DNA of 64,000 nt from Spirochaetales bacterium. Its GTDB lineage: Bacteria > Spirochaetota > Leptospiria > Leptospirales > Leptonemataceae. The notes beneath the pieces were generated by a model. That model worked only from the letters and a program-made list of their open reading frames with translations, searched no databases and was not told the origin of the DNA. Positions 7,174 through 15,213 of the stretch are shown here, piece after piece. The position numbers were made by a program, and so were the translations under genes. Location of the stretch: the NCBI GenBank assembly GCA_024233935.1, contig JACKOY010000021.1, positions 1 through 64,000 on the forward strand. Reading direction: 5' to 3'. The number at the start of each line of letters is the position of its first letter. The stretch's first letter is position 1.

Positions 7174-7959
7174 TCAGAATGTGCTCGACACGTCGCAGGC
7201 GGGCTTTGCGAAGAGCTGCTTGAACTCGTCGACTGACGCGTATTCCAGCTCATTTACGCTACGTTGACCAATCCGCTCTGCGTTCATCGGTATGCTCGAC
7301 CAGACCAGTTCTCTAGTCTCTGTAATAACCAGCACCCCGCTCCTGATTTCCCAATTGCCGCCTACGAGCTTCTCCTCCGTCATATTGCTTCCGTAGAAGT
7401 AACGACCAAAATCGGTGCCCGACAGGCTACCATCAGGGGACAAATACCTTGTCATGGTGTCGGGGTGCCCGTCAGTCATGGTGGAAGATGCAGTGCAAGT
7501 TAGCTGGACACCAATTACCGAGGCGAATTCGCCGTACGGAGAGTTACCGTGAAGGTCCGCAAGGAAATCAGAATACGCGGACAACTCGCGAACAGCTATT
7601 AAGTCGCTATCAGAGGCCAGCATAGAATGGAAGCGAGGCGGATATTCGCGGTTTGCGGCTAGACGGAGAAATTCCAGGGCAAGTGCCGGTTCTCCGGATA
7701 ACGATGTTGCACAAGCAAGGTTATAGAATGGCGCCCACCAGCTGGGATCCGATTGCGCGGCCTGCTTCCACAGCGAGGCGCTCCGAGAATAGTCACCCTG
7801 TGCGTGAGCTGCCAGAGCCGCCTGGTGATGGCTCTGCGCTTCGGCCCGATTGCCAGGTTCAGTCGGCAACGAAGCCATCTCTCCGAGACGAGGATCCGTG
7901 CACGTGGCGAGGCAAAACAAGAGGGCAGTTGTGAGAAGCTCAAATTCCGGTCGTTTCAT
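7174..7959 (-). CDS. TPR-containing lipoprotein
   Basis: ATG 7959 gives a lipoprotein leader MKRPEFELLTTALLFCLATC with lipobox LATC. The mature protein (about 240 residues) has a TPR-like pair of helices at residues about 45-110 (AALAAHAQGDYSRSASLWKQAAQSDPSWWAPFYNLACATSLSGEPALALEFL pattern), with the W/L/G/Y/A/F/P spacing of the repeat. The C-terminal part (about 140-260) contains LTCTASSTMTDG and RSGVLVITETRELVWS, suggesting a beta-rich domain, and a late CDV. The function is unknown; it is probably a periplasm-facing anchored protein that binds a partner through the TPR. Confidence 0.6.
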   Translation of the reverse strand: MKRPEFELLTTALLFCLATCTDPRLGEMASLPTEPGNRAEAQSHHQAALAAHAQGDYSRSASLWKQAAQSDPSWWAPFYNLACATSLSGEPALALEFLRLAANREYPPRFHSMLASDSDLIAVRELSAYSDFLADLHGNSPYGEFASVIGVQLTCTASSTMTDGHPDTMTRYLSPDGSLSGTDFGRYFYGSNMTEEKLVGGNWEIRSGVLVITETRELVWSSIPMNAERIGQRSVNELEYASVDEFKQLFAKPACDVSSTF

Positions 7960-8001
7960 AGTCTTGGTCCGTAAGCTGTAAGAAAGTCCGAGTCCCATTT
8001 C

Positions 8002-8216
8002 GTCTAACGTAGGCGCCTAAGCGACGTTGGCGCGGCAACGTGCGCGAAGCGCACATGCTTTCGCGAGCGAAGCGGGAGCGCAAGATACCCCGCGTCCCAT
8101 GAGACGCGGAGTGAACCCGTCCAGCGCGACCCATAGGGAGCGAAGGCCCAAATTACACGAGCACCGGAACGCAGCGTAGCGGAGTGAGGAGCGCAGCGCT
8201 TCAGCCTGTGTTAGAC
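8002..8216 (-). repeat. attC-like spacer element, copy B (best example)
   Basis: The plus strand has GTCTAAC at 8002-8008 and GTTAGAC at 8210-8216, exact complements that fit the integron core consensus. The bases just inside also pair: on the minus strand the 5' end reads TAAC-ACA-GGCTGAAGCG, and the reverse complement of the 3' end reads TAAC-GTAGGCGCCTAAGCG. This gives the R box, spacer, L box layout expected of attC, with extra unpaired bases on one arm. At 215 bases it is longer than most attC sites. Sequence shared with 6910-7138 shows that the two belong to one family. Confidence 0.6.
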
Positions 8217-8716
8217 GAAGGACGGCCCCTCAGTGGTAGCCGCTCCGTTCGTGCAGTGCTGGGTGGGATGGTCCGGGAGAAATGAGGATCCGGGAGCGGA
8301 CGACTTCGTAAGCCCACGGGTGAAAGGGAGTATAGTGGGAGGCACCGTGCACCCAGTAGATGCGCTCACTCCAACCTGGCTGCCGGAACTCCGAAGGTAT
8401 GAACTCACGGAGCTTCTCAAGCCGGCCCCCTCCGGAGCTGATGTACATTCCGCTGATGTAGATGTTGCCGCCGTGCGAGGAAACGAAGAGCTGGGCCAGA
8501 CTATGTCCGGGCATCTGCACGACCTCGAGCACCAGGTGGTTCTCCTCGATCCATGCACGACCGTATTCGCCGTAGTGCTCGCGCTCCACATCGATGATGC
8601 TCGTACTATCCGATATGCGCACACCCGGACTGAGCATGCAGCCCGTGCAAAGCAGGAGAAGAATGCTTACGAATCTGCGCATCTGGACCTGTGTAGCGAG
8701 GGGCCGTCTTTCGTCT
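8213..8716. repeat. Inverted repeat flanking lipoprotein gene 8230-8682
   Basis: AGACGAAGGACGGCCCCTC (8213-8231) is matched at 18 of 19 positions by the reverse complement of 8698-8716. The arms lie at the two ends of the gene: one covers the stop codon, the other sits 15 bases before the start codon. The left arm merges with the GTTAGAC core of the attC-like element. This could be a mobile-element-like unit, or the mark of recombination between inverted cassette ends. Confidence 0.75.
8230..8682 (-). CDS. Small lipoprotein, unknown function
   Basis: The 150-residue product begins MRRFVSILLLLCTGC, a clear lipoprotein signal. The mature part has strands IIDVEREHYGEYGRAWIEENHLVLEVV and GGNIYISGMYISSGGGRLEKL and a polar C-terminus (HPALHERSGYH). 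I recognise no family. It is the first gene after the broken recombinase and is bounded by an inverted repeat, so it would be the first cassette of the array. Confidence 0.6.
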   Translation of the reverse strand: MRRFVSILLLLCTGCMLSPGVRISDSTSIIDVEREHYGEYGRAWIEENHLVLEVVQMPGHSLAQLFVSSHGGNIYISGMYISSGGGRLEKLREFIPSEFRQPGWSERIYWVHGASHYTPFHPWAYEVVRSRILISPGPSHPALHERSGYH

Positions 8717-8820
8717 TACTCTTAATCTACGTACCGCGTGGTTAAACCACGTCAGATCGGGACGCGATTTGGTGGGCCCTGTTAGTGGTCGATGTCGAGC
8801 GGGTTGGGGATCTGGCCCAG

Positions 8821-9232
8821 TTACAGATTACTTACGTGGGTATAGATTTCGGTTGTCCGGGAGCTTTCGTGGCCGAGCAGGGTCTGCATGTATCGAATGT
8901 CGATCCCGCTCTCTCGTCTGGACAGGAGCGAGTAGCGGTCTTTCCGGTCCTTGCCTCCGCTTACCTCGAGCCGCATCTGCTCCGGCGTTCGGCAGCAGAA
9001 TTCCATCGGGATTCGATTGTAGTAAGCGTACGATCTGATTGTCCGCGAGCTGTACTTTCGCGCCCGCGGCTCCCGCCGCATGCAGGGGAACAAACCAGGC
9101 CTCCTGCCCGGAGTCCCATCTGCGCCCCGGGACCACGCGAATGCTTGCGAGCAGGCCCGGCGAGAACAGGAATTCCACCCGCAATGCCCGGCCGCTTTCC
9201 TGCTCCACCGATACAAACACCCGCCCGCCCAC
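8821..9232 (-). pseudogene. Broken tyrosine recombinase (integrase) gene
   Basis: Two frames carry parts of one recombinase. The frame from 9232 starts MGGRVFVSVEQESGRALRVEF and has VPGRRWDSGQEAWFVPL, matching an N-terminal segment seen in some spirochaete and Bacteroidetes tyrosine recombinases. A second frame, ending at TAA 8821, carries GKDRKDRYSLLS (catalytic lysine hairpin), then ESGIDIRYMQ, LLGHESSRTTEIYTHVSNL with the late catalytic His and the nucleophile Tyr. The central catalytic domain, including the first Arg and the HxLRHSFATHL segment, is missing, so the gene cannot be active. Lost regions prevent telling IntI from XerC-like enzymes. The orientation matches the minus-strand genes to its left. 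Confidence 0.8.
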
Positions 9233-9431
9233 ATAGACGAAGGGTTACGGAAGTGCGAATCGTTGCGCTTTTCTTGTGTCCGACGGGGTCTTTTTTTGGT
9301 CCGGCTCCCGGCTGCGTACACAGCTTCGCCAGGTGACTCCCAGGAGCGCAGGCCCCGGGCAGAACTATCCGACGGCAGTCGTCCCAATCAATACAAAATC
9401 TTCAGCAATCCGGATAAGGAAGAAAACTTGA

Positions 9432-10034
9432 TCAGAGTTCAAACTTGATGCCGTAGGCCAGGTAGTTGCTACCACAGGTGGGCGGGCAAAAGATCCCGTA
9501 AATTCCAGACCGATGGTGGATCCGAAAGAAAGCGCGCGGACGATATGAATCCAGTGGCAAGGCCATTTCCAACTCAAAGACCATGTAGTTGAGCAAGTTC
9601 CTGGACCATTCGCTCTCCCGACCGGGATCGTCCAGGCCGCGTCGCGGGTTTTCCAGGTCCGGGTTTCGGGTCGCGAACGATAAGCCTTCGCCCACGGCTA
9701 TGCTGAACGGCCAGCCGCTCCATGGGTCCCCGAGACGACCCATCAACAGCCCGTTGTACTCCAGGTGCTTCTGCAAACCAGAGTGGCGGACAATCTGTCC
9801 CTCGGCTTCAAACTCCAATCCACCGACCCGGTAGGGGATGTCGCGATTCAGGGCTGCGACAGTAATATAAGAATCGTAGTAATGAGTTTCGCCCGCAAGC
9901 AGGATATCACCCAGGTTCGTCTTCGAAAACGAACCGTGATAGACGCTTACGTCCGTTTCCGCTCCCACCCTGCCCGCTCCGGCAAGGACACAAAAGGCCC
10001 ATCCCAGTACAATACGACACCGTGAAGGGCCCAT
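9432..10034 (-). CDS. Outer-membrane beta-barrel protein, possibly PagL-like
   Basis: ATG 10034 gives a signal peptide (MGPSRCRIVLGWAFCVLAGAGRVGA then ETDVSV). The mature part of about 175 residues consists of alternating amphipathic strands, such as YYDSYITVAALN, YRVGGLEFEAEGQIV, MVFELEMALP and RAFFRIHHRSGIYGIF, ending NYLAYGIKFEL, typical of small outer-membrane barrels. The IHHRSG-type strand before the last strand resembles the His-Ser region of lipid A deacylase PagL, but I cannot confirm catalytic geometry. It is divergent from the DUF1564 gene. The gap 9233-9431 holds nothing I recognise. Confidence 0.6.
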   Translation of the reverse strand: MGPSRCRIVLGWAFCVLAGAGRVGAETDVSVYHGSFSKTNLGDILLAGETHYYDSYITVAALNRDIPYRVGGLEFEAEGQIVRHSGLQKHLEYNGLLMGRLGDPWSGWPFSIAVGEGLSFATRNPDLENPRRGLDDPGRESEWSRNLLNYMVFELEMALPLDSYRPRAFFRIHHRSGIYGIFCPPTCGSNYLAYGIKFEL

Positions 10035-10187
10035 GGCAGGATTGGACGGAGCCCCTCGGGGTCGCGTTCGACGTTTCTGGAACAAAACTCACCAAGAATG
10101 ATCTGCGCCGGGCCGGGACGGGTTCATTTTGCTTACCAGATCCAAAAAGCGCGCAACAGGCTGCATCTCGGCGACCTCTTCCGGGAT

Positions 10188-10652
10188 ATGAGACCTTACC
10201 GAACCCGCGTTGCTGCCAAACATCCGAAGAATCCTCCGTGCCGATTCCTGGTCCCGGAACGCTTCCAGCCGGAGCTAAAACAGCGACTCAGGAAACAGAA
10301 CCTCGATATGCGCGGTTATTTGAAGCACCTCCTTCGGCTGGCCCGCAGGCGGCCGGACCTCCTCCCGCTAAAGCGGCGCATCACCACAAAGTACCAGCCC
10401 AACTGTCAGCAACTGCAGAAACTGAATTTTCGGCCGGAAGGGAGGGACTGGGGGGAATTTAAGACAATTGCCCGGGGTTGCGGAGTGTCGATGTGCCGCC
10501 TATTTGTGCACCTGATGCTCCTGGATAACGACTCAAAGGCAGATGTGAAAGCAGTTGCGACATCATTTCGGACGAATCTGCGAGAAATTGTCCTTTCACC
10601 GGGCAAGAAAGTGGTTCGAATACTACAGATTCGAAGAAAACCCCCTGATTGA
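10188..10652 (+). CDS. DUF1564-family protein
   Basis: The product (154 residues from ATG 10188; a longer frame starts at 10098) has the features I associate with DUF1564: CRFLVPERFQPELKQRLRK near the start, LDMRGYLKHLLR, LNFRPEGRDWGEFKTIARGCGVSMCRLFVHLMLLD in the middle, and a basic tail. The pattern W-x-E-x3-A-x2-GVS-x-C-x-LFV-x-LL-x-LD is highly characteristic. These proteins are abundant in Leptospira and have no established function; the helical, basic core suggests a ribbon-helix-helix-like nucleic-acid-binding role, which is inference. Its presence supports the Leptospiraceae placement. Confidence 0.75.
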   Translation: MRPYRTRVAAKHPKNPPCRFLVPERFQPELKQRLRKQNLDMRGYLKHLLRLARRRPDLLPLKRRITTKYQPNCQQLQKLNFRPEGRDWGEFKTIARGCGVSMCRLFVHLMLLDNDSKADVKAVATSFRTNLREIVLSPGKKVVRILQIRRKPPD

Positions 10653-10742
10653 GCACCCCCCACCCCACCAGGCGAAAGAAAAAGACCGGAGTTGGAACCC
10701 AATTGGGGGGAAGCTGTGTTTCCGACCCGAAGGCGAGTGTCT

Positions 10743-11186
10743 TCAGGCCAGTCCGGTACTGCCGAAGCCCCCGGCGCCGCGTTCGGTTCCATTCTGATCG
10801 GCCGGAGTCTTCAGTTCTTCCCATTCGAAATTCACGCTGCGTTCCAGGAGCAACTGGCCGATGCGATCACCGTGCTCAATCCGGGCCGTTTCCGAACCGG
10901 CATTCATCAGAATGACCATCAATTCTCCGCGATAATCGCTATCGATCGTGGCGGGAGTGTTCGGGAGCGTAATGCCCTGCTTCAAAGCCAGACCGGACCG
11001 AGGTCGTATGCTGATAAAATACCCCTCCGGAATTTCGAAGCTGAGCCCCGTCGGGACGGCGATGCGTTCGCCTGGAGGAATATTGATCACGGTATCGGGT
11101 GGCAGACAGGCGCACACGTCCAACCCGGCCGAACCCGGTGTTGCCCTTTCGGGCAGACGCGCGCCCGGGCGGCGATGAACGCGCAC
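10743..11186 (-). CDS. dut: Deoxyuridine 5'-triphosphate nucleotidohydrolase
   Basis: dUTPase hydrolyses dUTP to dUMP and pyrophosphate, keeping uracil out of DNA. All five motifs of the trimeric family are visible: TPGSAGLDV, RPRSGLALKQG, NTPATIDSDYRGELMV with the catalytic Asp, RIEHGDRIGQLL and the C-terminal RGAGGFGSTG arm. The start is GTG at 11186; the frame extends upstream toward the pnp stop without another obvious start. Length (147 residues) is normal. The gene follows pnp by 35 bases and is probably cotranscribed. Confidence 0.95.
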   Translation of the reverse strand: MRVHRRPGARLPERATPGSAGLDVCACLPPDTVINIPPGERIAVPTGLSFEIPEGYFISIRPRSGLALKQGITLPNTPATIDSDYRGELMVILMNAGSETARIEHGDRIGQLLLERSVNFEWEELKTPADQNGTERGAGGFGSTGLA

Positions 11187-11221
11187 CCGGGGGAGATTTT
11201 CGAATCTGGTTTCCAGCGTTC

Positions 11222-13489
11222 TTAACGGCGTGGCCGTCCGCCACCGCCACCGCGTTGGGGCCGACCCCCGCCACCCGAGCGACCACGGTCTCGATCCCCG
11301 CCACGACCACGGTCCCGGTCTCCACCGCGGCCCCGATCCCGATCGCCGCCACGCCCGTTGCTTCCGATGGGGCCTCCGGCTTTGTGCACGTCGGCGTGAA
11401 TCAGGTCGATCCGACCCATACGGTCCACACCGGCCACTACGACCGGAACCCGATCACCTTCTTTGAAGTGATCCGATACTGAGCTCACTCGCTCGGTCGA
11501 CATTTTGGAGATGTGCAACAGTCCTTCTTTGCCGGGAAACAATTCCACGAACGCACCAAAGTCCGCTATGCGGCGCACAGTCCCTTCGTAAGCCTCGCCT
11601 TCTTCCACTTCCCGGAAAATATCTTCGATCAACTTCTGCGCTTTCTGGTTCGATTCCATGTTCAACGAACTGATAGAAACCTTGCCGTCGTCTTCGACGG
11701 AAATGTCGGCGCCGGATTGTTCTATGATCGCCCGAATGATCCGGCCCCCGGGGCCAATCAACTCGCCAATGCGATCCGAATCGATCTGAATCTGCGTGAT
11801 CTGCGGAGCGTTGGCCGGGGTGGATGGCCGCGATTGGTTCAGCACGGCGTCCATTTTTGAAAGGATGTGCAGGCGTCCCTTCTCGGCCTGCGTCAGCGCC
11901 TGGCGCAACAGATCGATCGATATGCCCTTCAGTTTCAGGTCCAACTGAAATGCGGTAATGCCCTTCGCGGTCCCGGCCACTTTGAAGTCCATGTCTCCGA
12001 AATGATCTTCAATGCCGGCGATATCGGACAGGATCACGAACTGATCCGGGGATTCACCGGTCATGAGTCCCATCGCGATTCCCGAAACCGAACCGTTCAG
12101 GGGCACCCCGGCACACATCATCGCCAGGGAACCGGAACACACAGTGGCCATCGAAGAGGATCCGTTCGATTCCAGAATTTCGGCAACCACCCGCACCACG
12201 TACGGAAAGCTGGACGCCTCTTGCGGAAACACGTACTTCAGGGCCCGGTAAGCCAGGTGCCCGTGACCGATTTCGCGTCTCCCAGGGCCCATCATGCGTT
12301 TCACCTCTCCCACCGAATAGGGTGGGAAGTTGTAATGGAGCATGAAGTTTTTTACGTCCTGACCGGCCAGAGTTTCGTAACGTTGATTATCCGAGGCGGT
12401 CCCGAGGGTCACCACGCCGAGGGCCTGGGTTTGACCACGCGTAAAAACCGAAGAACCATGCGCACCCGGCAGTACGTCGACTTCGACTGCGATGTCGCGA
12501 ATTTCATCGGGACGTCTGCCGTCGGCCCGAATGCCCTCTTCGAAGAGCAGACCGCGGACTACTTCGTATTCCAGTTCGTGCAGCTCGTTTTTGATGTCTT
12601 TGAGGCTTTGTTCGATTTTGGCCGCGCCGCGTTCGGTCAGGACCTGCTCGAAGTGAGCCAGGGTGGCCTTGTTCACTTCGCTGATCTGATTTCCGCGTTC
12701 GGTCTTGTCAGAAGAGCGATTGGCCGCCTTGAGCTTCTCAAAGGCAAACTCGCGCACCTCTTTCATGAGATCCGGATCGGGCAAACGCAACGCGAGCTCT
12801 CGTTTGGAGACGTTCGCCTTTTTTGCGATCTGTTCCTGAAGATCGAGTTTCTTCTGGATGGCTTTGTGTGCAAATTCCAGGGCCTCGAGCATCTGCTCGT
12901 TCGTGTATTCGCTGGCCCCGCCTTCGATCATCGTCAGCGCCGCCCGTGAACCGGCCACAATCAGGTCCAGGTCGCTTTTTTTGCGTTCCTGCTCGCCCGG
13001 ATCCACGACGAATTCGCCATCGACCTTGCCAATGACCACGCCCGCGATCGGTCCCTGGAAGGGAATATCTGAAACCATCAGGGCTGCTGAAGCCGCAGTG
13101 ATAGCATGGCCCTCGATGGAAGTGCCGGAGTCGTACGAAAGCACGCTTACCAGCAGCTGCACTTCAGAGAAGTAGCCCGTCGGAAACAACGGTCGGATGG
13201 GCCGGTCAATCATACGACTGAGCAGCGTTTCATGCTCGGCCGGCCTGGTCTCACGCTTGAAGTAGCCACCCGGAATACGTCCGGCGGCGTAGTAGCGCTC
13301 CCGATAGTCTACGGTGAGCGGGAAGAAATCCTGACCCTCACGGGCTTCTTTTTCGGCGCAGACGGTTGCCAGCAACGTCAGGTTGCCGCAACGATACACA
13401 ACGGAACCGTGCGCCTGCTTGGCCCAATGGCCCGTCTCTAACGATATAGTACGAGCCCCGTCCTGCACTTCCTCGGTAAAAACAGACAT
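11222..13489 (-). CDS. pnp: Polynucleotide phosphorylase
   Basis: PNPase degrades RNA 3' to 5' by phosphorolysis as a trimer in the cytoplasm and contributes to mRNA turnover. The 755-residue protein has two RNase PH domains (about 10-230 and 320-550), an alpha-helical linker, a KH domain (about 560-620; IGELIGPGGRIIRAIIEQSG) and an S1 domain (about 630-700; GTVRRIADFGAFVELFPGKEGLLHIS). The second core domain carries FPPYSVGEVKRMMGPGRREIGHGHLA. The C-terminus is a Gly/Arg/Asp tail with the octamer GGDRDRGR about three times, an RGG-like extension. The start ATG 13489 has a strong AAGGAG site. It lies 42 bases downstream of rpsO, the usual pairing. Confidence 0.97.
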   Translation of the reverse strand: MSVFTEEVQDGARTISLETGHWAKQAHGSVVYRCGNLTLLATVCAEKEAREGQDFFPLTVDYRERYYAAGRIPGGYFKRETRPAEHETLLSRMIDRPIRPLFPTGYFSEVQLLVSVLSYDSGTSIEGHAITAASAALMVSDIPFQGPIAGVVIGKVDGEFVVDPGEQERKKSDLDLIVAGSRAALTMIEGGASEYTNEQMLEALEFAHKAIQKKLDLQEQIAKKANVSKRELALRLPDPDLMKEVREFAFEKLKAANRSSDKTERGNQISEVNKATLAHFEQVLTERGAAKIEQSLKDIKNELHELEYEVVRGLLFEEGIRADGRRPDEIRDIAVEVDVLPGAHGSSVFTRGQTQALGVVTLGTASDNQRYETLAGQDVKNFMLHYNFPPYSVGEVKRMMGPGRREIGHGHLAYRALKYVFPQEASSFPYVVRVVAEILESNGSSSMATVCSGSLAMMCAGVPLNGSVSGIAMGLMTGESPDQFVILSDIAGIEDHFGDMDFKVAGTAKGITAFQLDLKLKGISIDLLRQALTQAEKGRLHILSKMDAVLNQSRPSTPANAPQITQIQIDSDRIGELIGPGGRIIRAIIEQSGADISVEDDGKVSISSLNMESNQKAQKLIEDIFREVEEGEAYEGTVRRIADFGAFVELFPGKEGLLHISKMSTERVSSVSDHFKEGDRVPVVVAGVDRMGRIDLIHADVHKAGGPIGSNGRGGDRDRGRGGDRDRGRGGDRDRGRSGGGGRPQRGGGGGRPRR

Positions 13490-13531
13490 GCCTTACTCCT
13501 TTTCGTGAAAAGGATCGAAGCGCGGGAGAAC

Positions 13532-13798
13532 TTACTTCCGAAGACCAAGTCGCTGGATGAGCCCTTTGTAGTTCTCCAGGTCGGTCTTGCGATAATAGTC
13601 CAGAAGCCGGCGCCGTTTGCCAACCAGCTTCAGGAGTCCCCGGCGGGAGTGGTGGTCCTGCTGGTGTTTCTTGAAGTGCTCGGTAAGGTAGCGGATGCGC
13701 TCACTCAAAAGAGCGATCTGCACTTCAGTTGATCCCGTGTCCTTGTCGTGTCGACGGTACTCGGAGATGATGTTGGTCTTTTCCTTCGTTTCGATCAT
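13532..13798 (-). CDS. rpsO: Small ribosomal subunit protein uS15
   Basis: S15 binds 16S rRNA early in 30S assembly. I start at ATG 13798, giving 88 residues, the usual length; the longer frame to 13975 is out of keeping. The sequence has the family pattern: MIETKEKTNIISEYRRHDKDTGSTEVQIALLSERI, LTEHFKKHQQDHHSRRGLLKLVGKRRRLLDYYRK. It is followed by pnp and preceded by truB, as in many bacteria. A hairpin at 13879-13897 in the leader may take part in regulation. Confidence 0.97.
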   Translation of the reverse strand: MIETKEKTNIISEYRRHDKDTGSTEVQIALLSERIRYLTEHFKKHQQDHHSRRGLLKLVGKRRRLLDYYRKTDLENYKGLIQRLGLRK

Positions 13799-13878
13799 TT
13801 TCTCAGATATTATTCTGTCTTGCTTCCAGTCTGGGCGGAGGCCTTTCCAGGCATAGCATTTTTTGTGATCCCGGCCGG

Positions 13879-13897
13879 GGGCGGTGAAAAACCGCCC
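13879..13897 (-). promoter_or_regulatory. Hairpin between truB and rpsO
   Basis: GGGCGGT (13879-13885) pairs perfectly with ACCGCCC (13891-13897) around a five-base loop. It lies 14 bases after the truB stop and about 80 bases before the rpsO start. There is no U-tract after it on the minus strand. It could be a processing or weak termination signal, or part of an S15-responsive leader; sequence alone does not decide. Confidence 0.35.
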
Positions 13898-13910
13898 GAT
13901 TGGTCCCCTG

Positions 13911-14813
13911 CTAGACGAACACCCGCTGGTAGCTGTAGCCTCCGACCTGACTTTTGGCCCAGGCCACCGCCTCACCGTCGGAACCCCGAATCAGAAAGAA
14001 ATCGCGACCCGGATCAGGCAAGGGCCCCCGCAGGGTCACTCTGCGACCCTGCTGTATCAAGGCCACCTGGCCCGGCTCCACCGTAACCTGCGGCCATTCC
14101 GGCAGCGCCCCGGACAGACTCCGCATCCGAATCGGCCCGTCCGGCGCCTTCCAGATATCGTCCACATCCAGGGTGATGCGGCCAATGGCCGTGCGCCGGA
14201 GTTCCGACAGGTGTATGGGAAATTCCAGCAACTCAGAGAGGTCCCGGGCGATGGCGCGCACGTACGTTCCGCCGCTGACCGAAAGCGAAACCCGCACCCG
14301 GGCGGCCTGCTCATCAAAGCCATCGACCCCGATATCATAAATCCGAACTGAGCGCTCCCGGGGCATTTCAGCCACACCGGTTCGCCGGGCCCGGTCGGAA
14401 TAGCGCTCCCCCTCGGTCTTTAAGGCCGAAAAAGCCGGCGGCCGCTGTCGGCTCACCAGCGAAAACCGCTGCAGTTCCTCGGTGATCCGGGGTTTTTCGG
14501 CCGCCACAAATTCGCGCGCCGCCTCATGGGAGACTTCCTGAACGGTCCTTCCGGTGGGATCGTGGGTGTCCGTGAAGCGCCCGAACGAAAACCAGGCTTC
14601 GTAGCGCTTGTCCGCGTGCAAGAACACTTCTGCCAGTGCCGTTGCCCGGCCCACAGGAAGCAACATCAGCCCGGAAGCGAATCGGTCCAGGGTGCCGGTA
14701 TGACCGACGCGAATCTTTCCGTAGGTTTCGCGCAGCCGGTGGCGAAGCGCCCCGACCAGATGTGTGGAACCCATGCCCGGCGGCTTGTCCGCCAGCACGA
14801 TTCCGTTACGCAT
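13911..14813 (-). CDS. truB: tRNA pseudouridine(55) synthase
   Basis: TruB converts U55 of the tRNA T-arm to pseudouridine. ATG 14813 begins MRNGIVLADKPPGMGSTHLV, the normal N-terminus, giving 300 residues. The catalytic Asp is in VGHTGTLDRFASGLMLLPVG; other family blocks are KRYEAWFSFGRFTDTHDPTG, QRPPAFSALKTEGERYSDRAR and VSGGTYVRAIARDL. The start overlaps the end of rbfA by 8 bases, indicating coupled translation. The C-terminal domain (about residues 245-300) is PUA-like but short. Confidence 0.95.
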   Translation of the reverse strand: MRNGIVLADKPPGMGSTHLVGALRHRLRETYGKIRVGHTGTLDRFASGLMLLPVGRATALAEVFLHADKRYEAWFSFGRFTDTHDPTGRTVQEVSHEAAREFVAAEKPRITEELQRFSLVSRQRPPAFSALKTEGERYSDRARRTGVAEMPRERSVRIYDIGVDGFDEQAARVRVSLSVSGGTYVRAIARDLSELLEFPIHLSELRRTAIGRITLDVDDIWKAPDGPIRMRSLSGALPEWPQVTVEPGQVALIQQGRRVTLRGPLPDPGRDFFLIRGSDGEAVAWAKSQVGGYSYQRVFV

Positions 14814-15153
14814 GCTCCCCCTGTTCGAGCAAATCAATGATGTGATCACCCTCCGCAATGGTCGTGTCGCGCTGCAGCTCAAAGCGGGGCGTCACACGCA
14901 GGCGTAGATTGCGACTGACCTCGGACTGAAACCAATTCAGGTGATCGCGCAGGGCCTTCCACGTGAGCTGGTTTTCCGCCTCATCGGCAAACAGAGACAC
15001 TCGAATCGTAGCCCGTGACAGGTCGGGAGCGAGTTCCACCCCCACAATCGATACAAAACCGAGCCGGTCATCTTTAATCCTGCGACGTACAATTTGCCCG
15101 GAAAGCTCACGCACGATCGAAGATTCCAGACGCTTTCGGCGAAGTTCGTTCAT
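14806..15153 (-). CDS. rbfA: Ribosome-binding factor A
   Basis: RbfA helps 30S maturation by binding near the 5' end of 16S rRNA. The 115-residue protein matches in length and pattern: RKRLESSIVRELSGQIVR, RLGFVSIVGVELAPDLSRATIRVSLF, LRDHLNWFQSEVSRNLRLRVTPRFELQRD and an ending DHIIDLLEQ. It sits between infB and truB as in most bacteria and overlaps truB. Confidence 0.93.
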   Translation of the reverse strand: MNELRRKRLESSIVRELSGQIVRRRIKDDRLGFVSIVGVELAPDLSRATIRVSLFADEAENQLTWKALRDHLNWFQSEVSRNLRLRVTPRFELQRDTTIAEGDHIIDLLEQGEHA

Positions 15154-15213
15154 AATTGCAAAGCGTCGGGCCCCGCTGCTCCAACGCCACCCGCCCCGGC
15201 AAAGCCCGGGCGA

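Noticed and set aside
8745..8765. Palindrome CGTGGTTAAACCACG as an operator or attI site
   Set aside because: It is a single 15-base palindrome near the broken recombinase without a second copy or partner; too little to name it.
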